A stretch of 64,000 bases of DNA from an uncultured Roseiflexaceae bacterium (lineage in GTDB: Bacteria > Chloroflexota > Chloroflexia > Chloroflexales > Roseiflexaceae). This document shows positions 26,552-35,086 of the stretch, piece after piece. Within the stretch, counting starts at the first letter, position 1; each line of letters opens with the position of its first letter. Location of the stretch: NCBI GenBank assembly GCA_937988885.1, contig CALKHR010000018.1:1-64000 (forward strand), read 5' to 3'. The translations under genes were made by a program, and so were the position numbers. The notes below the pieces were generated by a model that ran no database searches, had not been told where the DNA came from, and worked only from the letters and a program-made list of their open reading frames with translations.

Positions 26552-28414
26552 TCAGCCGATTGGCAATACGAATATGCGGGCACGAAACTGTTGGCTCGTC
26601 GCAGGTAGCGCTGCACTGAGGCGTGTGAGGATGCGCGATTTGGCGTTGGCTTGGCTGGCCTCTACCAGTTCTTCAACCCGAAAAACGGCGCCTGCAGGCT
26701 CAAGAATCTCCATAATCACGCTGGTATCACCATCGACGAGCACGGCGCGGCTACCATCGGCGGTGACGCTGCCCCACGTGACGAAGGCTTCCTCGATCGG
26801 CAGGGGCGGGCCGTTGAACGCGAAGGTGTCGGTGATCTGCACGGTGCCGTTGCTCGTGTCGAGCGCGAGTGTGCGCAGCGCACTGGTGAGCGTCGGGAGA
26901 TCGTAGGCCCGCGCAAACTCGATCTGAACGCGAGTGTGTTCGCCTTGCGCTTGGAAATCGGTGATGGTGCCGTGGAACTGTTTGCTACCGCCAAACTCGG
27001 GGCCGGGCGATTGGAGTTTCCCGCCGATACGGGGCACGCTGTGGCCGAACGCGTTGGCAAAGACGTTGTTGTAGCGATCCTGCCGGAAATAGCCCTTGTT
27101 GTACAGCCCTGGCCCCGCATCGCAGAAGATGCTCGTCTCGCCGATATGCAACACGAAGTTGGCGACATCGGCGTGGCTGTGGTGGCCGTCGTTATGGCCC
27201 GCTGCGGCTGCGAGCACCACGCGCCGACCGTCGGTTGTGCGCCCGACCAATTTGGCGACGCCGCTCTCGGGCAGGTAGAAGGCTTGTGGCTCGGGAAACG
27301 TGCCGAAACGCCCATCCCACCAGGCCGCGTGGCGCATCACGATCGCGAGTTTGGCGCTGGCCATGCCCACGCTGTTCAGCCACTCGACCGTGGTGACGAG
27401 CGCGGCGAGTTCCGGCGTGTTGGTGCGCTCGGCCAGGCGATGCACGATCCCCGGCGCAATAATCACTGCTTCGCTGGCATCGCCCGGGTTGAAGTATTTG
27501 TTGGGCGATAGGCTCAGGCCGGGCGGGTAGGCGGCGATGGCGCGCAGTTTCGGCTGGCCGAGCATATCGAGCGCGCCGTGTGTGCGTTCGCGCAACAACT
27601 CGGCAAACGCGACATAATACATCAGGCCGTAGTTCCAGTAGCCCACGCCCTCAAGCGAGCCGCCGTCGGCCTCGAAACCCGTTTCGATGTAGGCCGCCAG
27701 CCCTTCGAGCACTTGCGCCAGCGCCTCGCTGAGCGTGTCGAGGTCGGTTTCGAGCCGCAGGAACGCCAGGCCGATCGCGCCGTTGCAGACGCCGTTCCAG
27801 TTCAGCGCGCCCTTGTACCACCAGTGATTGCGCCCGTAGGCCAGGTAGGGCAGGAAGATGTGGCGGCGCACCTCTTGGCGCACTCGTTGGCGCACCTCGG
27901 GTGCGAGTTGGTCGCCGAGCAGCGCAACCGTCTCGGCCAGGCTGGCGCCCGTCTCGGCGGCGAACAGGTCGATCGAGTCCGGCTCGCGGGTGAGCATGGT
28001 GTGCGAGCCGAGCGGCTGCGTGCGCACGATCGGCGGATCGATGTCCCAGTAGTCCGGGCCTTGCTCCTCGTGCGCTGGCATCACCCAGGTGGTCTCCTCG
28101 CAGATCGCCCACAGTAGGTCGTGGATGGTGTCGATGTGGTTCTGCTCGCCGTTCAGCGTCTCGAACACGGCGCGGCTCAATTGCGAGCGGCGTGCGAAGT
28201 AGACGCGCTGGAAGGCTGGACGGCTGCCGTTCCGCTCGAACTCGCGGTACAGCGTGTAGGTGGTTGGCTGAATGGTTGAGAGATCGGGCGCGGCTTGGCG
28301 CAGCATGGCGCCTATGAGCGGCGTAGCGCCCGAACTGCGGATCTGCTCCGCCAACGTATCGGGCGGAGCGGGCTGGCTGAGCCAGGTTTTGAGCTGTTGT
28401 GCAGTTGCAATCAT
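26552..28414 (-). CDS. heparinase II/III-like polysaccharide lyase
   Basis: A 620-residue protein with the two-domain layout of this lyase superfamily: an N-terminal alpha/alpha toroid (about 1-370) with NWNGVCNGAIGLAFL and EGVGYWNYGLMYY, and a C-terminal beta-sheet domain that starts with the conserved HSHADVANFVLHIG and DAGPGLYNKGYF region. These enzymes beta-eliminate uronic-acid polymers such as alginate, heparin or oligouronides. There is no signal peptide, so it would act on imported oligosaccharides. Substrate is inferred from context to be a uronide that gives unsaturated ends for KdgF. The gene lies 25 bases after the ATPase gene of the importer. Confidence 0.8.
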   Translation of the reverse strand: MIATAQQLKTWLSQPAPPDTLAEQIRSSGATPLIGAMLRQAAPDLSTIQPTTYTLYREFERNGSRPAFQRVYFARRSQLSRAVFETLNGEQNHIDTIHDLLWAICEETTWVMPAHEEQGPDYWDIDPPIVRTQPLGSHTMLTREPDSIDLFAAETGASLAETVALLGDQLAPEVRQRVRQEVRRHIFLPYLAYGRNHWWYKGALNWNGVCNGAIGLAFLRLETDLDTLSEALAQVLEGLAAYIETGFEADGGSLEGVGYWNYGLMYYVAFAELLRERTHGALDMLGQPKLRAIAAYPPGLSLSPNKYFNPGDASEAVIIAPGIVHRLAERTNTPELAALVTTVEWLNSVGMASAKLAIVMRHAAWWDGRFGTFPEPQAFYLPESGVAKLVGRTTDGRRVVLAAAAGHNDGHHSHADVANFVLHIGETSIFCDAGPGLYNKGYFRQDRYNNVFANAFGHSVPRIGGKLQSPGPEFGGSKQFHGTITDFQAQGEHTRVQIEFARAYDLPTLTSALRTLALDTSNGTVQITDTFAFNGPPLPIEEAFVTWGSVTADGSRAVLVDGDTSVIMEILEPAGAVFRVEELVEASQANAKSRILTRLSAALPATSQQFRARIFVLPIG

Positions 28415-28439
28415 GGTTGATTTCGCGTGGCTGACCCCC

Positions 28440-29456
28440 TTAGGCTACGCCAACGAGTTGCAATTCTTCGGCGCGGTGACAGGCAACCCAGTGCCCCTCG
28501 CCGAGATCGCGCCACGCTGGAACCTCGGTCTGGCAGATCGGTTGGGCGTACTGGCAGCGCGGGTGGAACACGCAGCCGCTGGGTGGGTTGCTGGGACTGG
28601 GCACATCGCCAGTGAGCAGGATGCGGCGGCTGGTGCGGTTCGGGTCGGTCGAGGGCACCGCCGAAAGCAGCGCCTCGGTGTAGGGGTGTTTGGGCATCGC
28701 GTAGAGCTTGTTGGCTGGCGCGAGTTCGGCCATACGCCCTAGATACATCACCGCAACGCGATCGCTGATGTGCTCGACCACGCTCAAATCGTGCGAAATA
28801 AACAGATAGGTCAGACCAAACTCTTGTTGCAAATCTTTGAGCAGATTCAAAACTTGCGCTTGAATGGAGACATCGAGTGCGGAAACTGGCTCGTCGCAGA
28901 CGATCAGGCGCGGACGGAGGGCGAGCGCGCGGGCGATGCCGATGCGCTGGCGCTGGCCGCCGCTAAAGGCGTTCGGATAGCGGTTCATGTGCTGTGGCCG
29001 CAGCCCGACGCGCTGCAACAGGTCGCTCACCTCGGTTTTGACATCGTTGCGCCCCAAGTTTTTGTGGATCTGGAGCGGCTCGCTGATGATGTCGAGCACG
29101 GTCATCCGAGGGTTGAGCGAACTGAAAGGGTCCTGAAAGATGATCTGCATATCGCGGCGCAGCGGCTTCAACTCGTTTTTGTTGAGCTTGGCGATATCGA
29201 TCACATTGCCATCGATGGTGCGAAACAGCACTTGGCCGTCGGTTGGGTCGTAGGCCCGCAGGATGGTGCGCCCTGTGGTGGTTTTGCCGCAGCCCGATTC
29301 GCCCACTAGCCCGAGCGTCTCGCCTTCGTAGAGCGTGAAGTTTAGGCCATCGACAGCACGCACATGGCCAACCGTGCGCCGGAAGAAGCCGCGCTGAATG
29401 GGAAAGTGCATTTTCAGATCGCGCACATCGAGGAGAACTTGTTGCTGAGATTCCAT
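28440..29456 (-). CDS. Opp/Dpp-family ABC transporter ATPase (OppF/DppF type)
   Basis: A 338-residue ATPase. It has Walker A GESGCGKTT, signature FSGGQRQRIGIARAL, Walker B LIVCDEPVSALD and the switch His in FISHDLS. The C-terminal oligopeptide_HPY extension carries four Cys (CVFHPRCQYAQPIC and a final Cys), typical of the Opp family, which often holds an iron-sulphur cluster or structural site. With the OppD-type partner it forms the engine of the importer. GGAG precedes the ATG. Confidence 0.93.
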   Translation of the reverse strand: MESQQQVLLDVRDLKMHFPIQRGFFRRTVGHVRAVDGLNFTLYEGETLGLVGESGCGKTTTGRTILRAYDPTDGQVLFRTIDGNVIDIAKLNKNELKPLRRDMQIIFQDPFSSLNPRMTVLDIISEPLQIHKNLGRNDVKTEVSDLLQRVGLRPQHMNRYPNAFSGGQRQRIGIARALALRPRLIVCDEPVSALDVSIQAQVLNLLKDLQQEFGLTYLFISHDLSVVEHISDRVAVMYLGRMAELAPANKLYAMPKHPYTEALLSAVPSTDPNRTSRRILLTGDVPSPSNPPSGCVFHPRCQYAQPICQTEVPAWRDLGEGHWVACHRAEELQLVGVA

Positions 29457-29482
29457 GGCCGCTCCGTATTGCTAAGGGTGCG

Positions 29483-30484
29483 CTAGGAATAGAGCGTACA
29501 GCGCACGTGATGACCAGGCTCGATCTCGATCAGCGGAACACCGGCTGGGTCGGTGCAAGCTTCGCGTTTCTTGGCCGGGCAGCGCGGGAAGAATGCGCAG
29601 CCCTGCGGGATGGCGTTCGGATCGGGCACGCTGCCGGGCACGGGCACCAGCCGTTGTTTGACGGCATGGCCGATCTTGGGCACCGATTGCATCAGCCCGA
29701 CGGTGTACGGATGCGCGGGACTGCTGAGCAGCGTGCGGCGCTCGGCGATCTCGACCACTTTGCCCATGTACATCACGGCCACGCGGTCGGCGGTTTCGTT
29801 GATCACGCCCAAATTGTGGGTGATCATCAGAATCGCCGAGCCGAACTCCTCCTGCAATTTGCGCATCAGGTCGAGGATCTGGGCCTGGATCGTCACATCG
29901 AGCGCGGTGGTTGGCTCGTCGGCGATCAGCAGGGCCGGGTTGCACGAGAGCGCCATCGCGATCATCGCACGCTGGCGCATGCCGCCGGAGAATTGATGTG
30001 GGTACGATTTGATGAACTGCTGGGCATTGCCGATGCCAACGGCGCGCAGCATCTGTATGGCGCGCTCCTCGCCCTCTTTGCGGTTGACATTCTGGTGCAG
30101 TTGAATCGCCTCGATGATCTGATCGCCGATCGTGTGCAGTGGCGAGAGCGAGGTCATCGGCTCTTGGAAGATCATGGCGATCTCGTTGCCTCGGATCGAG
30201 CGGATGACATCGCCCTGCGGATCGAGTGAGGTGAGATCGACTTGCTCGTTGTTGCGGCGCTGGAAGGTGATGCGCCCACCGTCGATCTTGCTGGTGCGCT
30301 TCGGCAGCAGCCGCAGGATCGAGTGCGCAGTGACGCTTTTGCCGCAGCCCGATTCGCCCACCAGGCCGAGCGTTTCGCCGCGTTTGATCGTGAGCGAGAC
30401 GCCATCGACGGCCCGCACCGAGCCTTCGAGCGTGCGGAAGCTGACCCGTAGATTATCGATCTCGAGAATGTTGTTCGTTTGCAT
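29483..30484 (-). CDS. Opp/Dpp-family ABC transporter ATPase (OppD/DppD type)
   Basis: A 333-residue ATPase with Walker A GESGCGKS, signature QFSGGMRQRAMIAMAL, Walker B LLIADEPTTALD and the switch His in MITHNLGV. The C-terminal segment CAFFPRCPAKKREAC has the family Cys pattern. It pairs with the OppF-type subunit encoded 26 bases downstream. There is a 76-base gap from the OppC-type permease gene. Similar Opp-type systems are known to carry oligosaccharides as well as peptides in some bacteria. Confidence 0.93.
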   Translation of the reverse strand: MQTNNILEIDNLRVSFRTLEGSVRAVDGVSLTIKRGETLGLVGESGCGKSVTAHSILRLLPKRTSKIDGGRITFQRRNNEQVDLTSLDPQGDVIRSIRGNEIAMIFQEPMTSLSPLHTIGDQIIEAIQLHQNVNRKEGEERAIQMLRAVGIGNAQQFIKSYPHQFSGGMRQRAMIAMALSCNPALLIADEPTTALDVTIQAQILDLMRKLQEEFGSAILMITHNLGVINETADRVAVMYMGKVVEIAERRTLLSSPAHPYTVGLMQSVPKIGHAVKQRLVPVPGSVPDPNAIPQGCAFFPRCPAKKREACTDPAGVPLIEIEPGHHVRCTLYS

Positions 30485-30560
30485 AGCTTTCCCTGTTCAG
30501 AGCCACGGAACCGCACGCGATTCCGCTATGCCGCGAGGCCCCGCGCAAACGATGCGCGTG

Positions 30561-31751
30561 TTAGACGGTGTACGGGTCGGCTGCGTCGCGCAGGCCATCG
30601 CCCAGGAAGTTGAACGCCAGCACGATCACGACGATAAACAGCGCTGGTGCGAACACCCACGGGTAGAGCGCGAGCGATTCCAGGTTCTGCGCCTCTTGCA
30701 GCAGCACGCCCCAACTAGTCAGCGGTGGCCGCAGCCCCAAGCCCAGGAAGCTGAGCGAGGTCTCGGCGAGGATCATCGAGGGCATGGCCAGCGTCGAGAC
30801 GACGATGATTTGGCCGAACGAGGCCGGGATCAGGTGGCGGAAGATGATCCGCGCATCGCTGGCTCCGGCGAGCTTGGCGGCCATAATGTAGTCCTCTTGG
30901 CGCAGCGAGAGCACAATACCCCGCAACTGCCGCGCGAGCCAGGTCCAGCCGATCAGCGAGAGAATGATCGTGACGGCGAAATAGGTGCGCAGCGGCGGCC
31001 ACGTGGATGGGAGCGCGGCGGCCAGCGCCATCCAGAGCGGGATGGAGGGGAAGCAGCGCACCAACTCGATCAAGCGTTGGATGCTCGTATCGATCCAGCC
31101 GCCGTAGTAGCCCGAGATAACGCCCATCACCGTCCCGAAGAACAGGCTTAAAAACACGCCAACCAGGCCGATGGTGAGTGAGATCTGGCTGCCGAGCACC
31201 ACGCGGGTCAGCATATCGCGTCCCTGGCGGTCGGTGCCGAGCAGGCTCACGATCCCGCCTTCATCCGCCACAAACAGGTGGCGCTCGGCGGGGATGAACC
31301 CAAAAAGCTTGTACGGCTCGCCCTTGGCGAAGAAGCGCACAGGGATCTTCTGCTCGTAGTCGATGGTGAACACGCGGCGCAGGTCTTTGGTAAACTCGGC
31401 CTTGATACCATACACGAACGGGCGGAACCGGCCCTCGTCGAAGAAGTGGATCGGCTGCGGCGGCAGGTATATGTAGCGTGCGAAGCGAGTATCGAGCGTG
31501 TAGGGCACCAGGAAGTTGCCGAACAGCGCCGTCAGGTAGAACAGCAGCACCACGATACCGCCCGCCATCGCGGCCTTGTTGCGCCGAAAGCGCAGCCAGA
31601 TCAGTTGCCACTGCGAGGCACCGTATTTGGCCTCCTCGGCGGTCGGCGAACGGCCACTTTCGCTTTCGAGTTCCTGCTCGTCCGCTTGAGCTTGATCGAG
31701 GCTCTGATACGCTTCGAGCAGTTCTTGCGATTGTTTTCGTATGTCGATCAT
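30561..31751 (-). CDS. Opp/Dpp-family ABC transporter permease (OppC/DppC type)
   Basis: A 396-residue permease. The N-terminal ~55 residues are a polar extension, TM1 follows at about 70-92, then an insert of about 110 residues before the permease domain proper (LLGTDRQGRDMLTRV), five membrane segments and the EAA-like loop KLAGASDARIIFRHLIP. Typical OppC proteins are about 300 residues; the length here comes from the cytoplasmic extension and the extracytoplasmic insert. The ATG at 31751 overlaps the stop of the OppB-type gene as ATGA and is chosen over an upstream in-frame codon. Confidence 0.9.
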   Translation of the reverse strand: MIDIRKQSQELLEAYQSLDQAQADEQELESESGRSPTAEEAKYGASQWQLIWLRFRRNKAAMAGGIVVLLFYLTALFGNFLVPYTLDTRFARYIYLPPQPIHFFDEGRFRPFVYGIKAEFTKDLRRVFTIDYEQKIPVRFFAKGEPYKLFGFIPAERHLFVADEGGIVSLLGTDRQGRDMLTRVVLGSQISLTIGLVGVFLSLFFGTVMGVISGYYGGWIDTSIQRLIELVRCFPSIPLWMALAAALPSTWPPLRTYFAVTIILSLIGWTWLARQLRGIVLSLRQEDYIMAAKLAGASDARIIFRHLIPASFGQIIVVSTLAMPSMILAETSLSFLGLGLRPPLTSWGVLLQEAQNLESLALYPWVFAPALFIVVIVLAFNFLGDGLRDAADPYTV

Positions 31752-32731
31752 GAGTAGGTAATCCTTGGATCGACCCAAGCCAATACGATATCGGCGATGA
31801 GGTTCGATACCATCAGAATGACCGCCATCAGCAGAAGGAAGGTGCCTGCGAGATAGATATCCTGGCTTTGGAGCGCCCGTAGAAAGAGCGGGCCTGTCGT
31901 GGGCAACGAGAGCACCACGCCCACAAGGATCGAAGCATTGATGATCTTGGGAATCTCAAGCCCCAGCACACTGATCAGCGGATTGAGCGCTGGCCGAATG
32001 GCATATTTGCTGATCACTTTGCGCTCGCTCAACCCTTTGGCGCGGGCTGTTGTAATGTACTGCTTGCCCAACACATCCAGCGTGTTGCTGCGCATAATCC
32101 GCACAAGTTGAGCGGTGCCCTCTAGCCCCAGGATCAGCGCTGGTGCGATGAGGTGCAGGATGTAATCGATGGTGCGGGCCATATCCCACGGTGCATCGGC
32201 GAACTGGGGCGATTGCACGCCGCCAACCGGCAAGCGCAGGATCACGCCGCCAACGAACAGATACAGCAGCGCCATCAGAAAGCCTGGGATCGCCAAGCCA
32301 ACGAAGGTGAGGCCCGTCATGAGGTTATCGGTGAGCGAATATTGATGGGTCGCGGAATACAGGCCGACCGGGATGGCGATGCCGAACATAAAGATCAGCG
32401 AGAGGATACCCAGGTTGATGGTGTACCCTAAACGGCTGCTGACGAGCGGCCAAACCGGCGTGTTCCACTCGAACGAGTAGCCGAAATCGCCGCGCACAAA
32501 CCCCGAGATCCAGCGCCAATACTGAATGTAAATGGGCTGATCGAGGCCGTACTGTTGGCGCAATAGGGCCACCGTGTCGTTGCTCATGCCGCCGCCCGAT
32601 GATGCCACCGAGGCCTGCAGCGTGGTGAGAAAATCGCCCGGCGGGAGTTGGATGATCACAAACGAGATCATCGAGATGGCGATCAGCATTGGGATCATCA
32701 ACGCGATTCGACGCAGAATGTAGGCTATCAA
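31748..32731 (-). CDS. Opp/Dpp-family ABC transporter permease (OppB/DppB type)
   Basis: A 327-residue permease with six membrane segments. The N-terminus IAYILRRIALMIPML is the family start, and the EAA-like loop reads YITTARAKGLSERKVISKYAIRPAL. The frame could open with a TTG at 32749, but the TTG at 32731 is preferred: AAAGGGG lies 7 bases upstream of it and the product then begins exactly like other OppB proteins. No ATG is available nearby, so a TTG start is unavoidable in either case. The next gene overlaps its stop by 4 bases. Confidence 0.9.
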   Translation of the reverse strand: MIAYILRRIALMIPMLIAISMISFVIIQLPPGDFLTTLQASVASSGGGMSNDTVALLRQQYGLDQPIYIQYWRWISGFVRGDFGYSFEWNTPVWPLVSSRLGYTINLGILSLIFMFGIAIPVGLYSATHQYSLTDNLMTGLTFVGLAIPGFLMALLYLFVGGVILRLPVGGVQSPQFADAPWDMARTIDYILHLIAPALILGLEGTAQLVRIMRSNTLDVLGKQYITTARAKGLSERKVISKYAIRPALNPLISVLGLEIPKIINASILVGVVLSLPTTGPLFLRALQSQDIYLAGTFLLLMAVILMVSNLIADIVLAWVDPRITYS

Positions 32732-32863
32732 GGTTCTGCCCCTTTCCAACAGCCACCAACAGTGTTGTGGTGTGATGAGGCCGACGGTGACAAGGCGACC
32801 GCACTGCGATGCGCCTTATCACCGTATGCCATGTGGCCGAGCTATGAACGTCCGGGGTGGTTG

Positions 32864-34885
32864 TTAGGATTCGTCATCGAAGAAGTACTGCGCCGGGTCG
32901 GTGGTGCCAGGCGTCATAATCAGCCAGTCCGAGATGGTGGATTCCGGCACGTTGCGGAAGTTGTTCTTGACCACCACAAGCTCGGGCACCATGCCCACCG
33001 TTCCGATCGTCCATAGACCCTCGCTCGACATCCGCACCAGTTCGCGCCCGATCTCAAGCTGCTTGGCAGGATCGACCGTCGCGCGGTAGGCGTCGTAGAG
33101 TTCCTGAGCCTTCTTCAGATCGCCGGTCGGTTCTTCGCCCTCGGCGCCGTTGGTCTTGTACCACGTGCCAAAGGCCGGGGCCATCCACGAGCGCTCGTCG
33201 AAGGGGAACTGGTAGATCGGGTCGACCATGGGGGTGAGGCCACGGTCGAGGCCCCAAGTCGCCACCAGCACGTCGTTCGAGCCAGCCTTGGGCCAGTAGA
33301 TCTCGCGGGTCATGCTCTTGACCTGGCTGTTGATGCCGACGGCGCGCCACTTTTCGGCGATCAGTTCGAGCGTGTCGAAGCGCGGGCCGTTCTGCTCGTT
33401 GGTCTCGAGCTCCAACATCAGCGGCGAGCCATCTGGGAAGGTGCGGAAGCCGTCGCTGCCCCGCGTCAGGCCGATCTCGTCGAGTAGAGCGTTGGCCTTG
33501 TCGGGGTCGTACTCCGCGTTGAGCGTTTCGAGGCGCGGATCGTACAGCGGCGAATCGGGCACCACCGTGGCGGTGCGGGCAACGCCTTGGCCCAAGTAGG
33601 CGATTTGGTTGATCTCCTCGCGGTCGATCGCCACCGACATCGCCTGGCGGAACTTGAAGTTCTGGAACAACTCGCGATACTTGGGGTCTTTGGCGCTTTG
33701 GTTGAAGAAGATCGCCGTATCCGCAGCCGCAGCCTTGGGCCACAGCAACAAGCGATAGTTGCCCTTCTCGGCGTTCTCCTGGTAGAGCGCGTACTTCGCC
33801 AAGCTGATGTGCCGCAGCTCCATGTCGATCTCGCCAGCGATCGCACGGGCGTTGATCGCTTCGACGTCCTCGATCAGCGGGAACTGCATGCGGTCGATGT
33901 ACGGCAACTGGTTGCCTTCCGGATCGACGCGGTAGTAGTACGGGTTGCGCTCGGCGATCATTTCGGTATCGCCCGGCGCGTACTTGGTGATCTTCCACGA
34001 GGTCATCACGGGCCGCTCGACATTGTAGTCGTTGGCCTTCTCCTCGAACAGCTTGTAATCGGTTGCGTCGCTGTATTTCGGGTGGAACTGCGCGAGATAG
34101 TGCTTGGGCGCGAAGAAGCCGAAGCGCTCGAAACCCAGCGGCCACTGATTGCCGTGGAAGGCCAAGCCCACCGTTTCGGCCAAGCCGTTGGGGGCGACGA
34201 ATTTCAGCTTGATCGTGGTATCGCTGATCTTTTCGAGCGTCATTGGCTCGCCGTTCACCACCCACTCAGCGTGCGGCGCGCTGGTGACGTTCGGATCGGT
34301 TTCGATCGCTTCCCACCAGAAGATGATGTCGTCGACCGTGAATGGCGCGCCATCCGACCATTTCAAACCTTCGCGGAGCACGAGCGTCAATTCTTTGCCA
34401 TCGGCCGACCAACTCCACTCCTTGGCCAAGCCGGGTTGGATCGGGTCCTTGGGATCGCGGGGCCAGCGCAGCATCGGCTCGTAGACCATACGGCCAAACG
34501 AGTGGTAGTCGTTGATGCCGCGCCAAGCGTGCCGCCACGTGCCGCCGTACTTGCCGATCTTCTCGTATGGTTGAACAACCAGCGGCTCCTTCGGCAACCG
34601 CTCTTCGACGGGCGGGAGTTTGCCCTGCGCCACGAGCTCGGCCAACATAGGAGCTTCTTTGTACTTGCTTGCGCTTGTAACAGCCGGAGCAGCGGTCGGT
34701 GCTGCAGCGGGCGCAGCTGTCGGGGCTGCTGGAGCAGCAGTTGGCGCAGCTGGGGCATCGGTTGGTGCGGGTGCGCTTGTTGAGGGCAATGCCGACGGAG
34801 CGCCACCACAAGCGGCCAAAATCGCGCTTCCGCTACCCAGAGCGGCCAACCGTAAAAATTCGCGTCGAGTAAGCTTCCGAGACAT
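32864..34885 (-). CDS. Opp/Dpp-type ABC transporter substrate-binding lipoprotein
   Basis: A 673-residue extracytoplasmic solute-binding protein of family 5. The signal peptide has a twin-arginine motif (TRREFLRL, R7-R8) and a lipobox LAAC with lipidated C26, so it is exported by Tat and anchored as a lipoprotein. An Ala/Pro/Thr-rich linker of about 45 residues follows. The mature domain has family features such as WSDGAPFTVDDIIFWWEA and FRQAMSVAIDREEINQ. The size is at the large end, as in oligosaccharide-binding members. AAGGAGGA is 6 bases before the ATG at 34885. It is the first gene of the importer, 201 bases after lacI. Confidence 0.92.
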   Translation of the reverse strand: MSRKLTRREFLRLAALGSGSAILAACGGAPSALPSTSAPAPTDAPAAPTAAPAAPTAAPAAAPTAAPAVTSASKYKEAPMLAELVAQGKLPPVEERLPKEPLVVQPYEKIGKYGGTWRHAWRGINDYHSFGRMVYEPMLRWPRDPKDPIQPGLAKEWSWSADGKELTLVLREGLKWSDGAPFTVDDIIFWWEAIETDPNVTSAPHAEWVVNGEPMTLEKISDTTIKLKFVAPNGLAETVGLAFHGNQWPLGFERFGFFAPKHYLAQFHPKYSDATDYKLFEEKANDYNVERPVMTSWKITKYAPGDTEMIAERNPYYYRVDPEGNQLPYIDRMQFPLIEDVEAINARAIAGEIDMELRHISLAKYALYQENAEKGNYRLLLWPKAAAADTAIFFNQSAKDPKYRELFQNFKFRQAMSVAIDREEINQIAYLGQGVARTATVVPDSPLYDPRLETLNAEYDPDKANALLDEIGLTRGSDGFRTFPDGSPLMLELETNEQNGPRFDTLELIAEKWRAVGINSQVKSMTREIYWPKAGSNDVLVATWGLDRGLTPMVDPIYQFPFDERSWMAPAFGTWYKTNGAEGEEPTGDLKKAQELYDAYRATVDPAKQLEIGRELVRMSSEGLWTIGTVGMVPELVVVKNNFRNVPESTISDWLIMTPGTTDPAQYFFDDES

Positions 34886-35016
34886 CTGTGTCCTCCTTGG
34901 TTCTGCCAAATGACAAACGGAGTCCCTAGGCGTGTGAACCAACCGAAAGCTCGATAGGCACTACTCCTTTCTAGATGAAACGGCGAATACAAAGAGACGC
35001 AGTTGGTGTGTATTGC

Positions 35017-35036
35017 TTACACCACATGTTGCGTAA
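35017..35036. promoter_or_regulatory. 20-bp imperfect palindrome upstream of the importer operon
   Basis: TTACACCACATGTTGCGTAA matches its own reverse complement at 16 of 20 positions, centred on ACATGT. It lies 132-151 bases upstream of the binding-protein start, in the spacer after lacI. It looks like an operator, but its half-sites differ from the 12-bp array at the lacI promoter. Confidence 0.45.
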
Positions 35037-35086
35037 ATCTTATGTTGTTCGCTCAAAAGGTATGAGTTGTGCGCCCGTCTGAGGCA

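Noticed and set aside
33587..34783. A 398-codon plus-strand frame antisense to the Opp-type binding protein
   Set aside because: The minus-strand gene has a Tat signal, lipobox and family domains; the antisense frame has no recognisable features.
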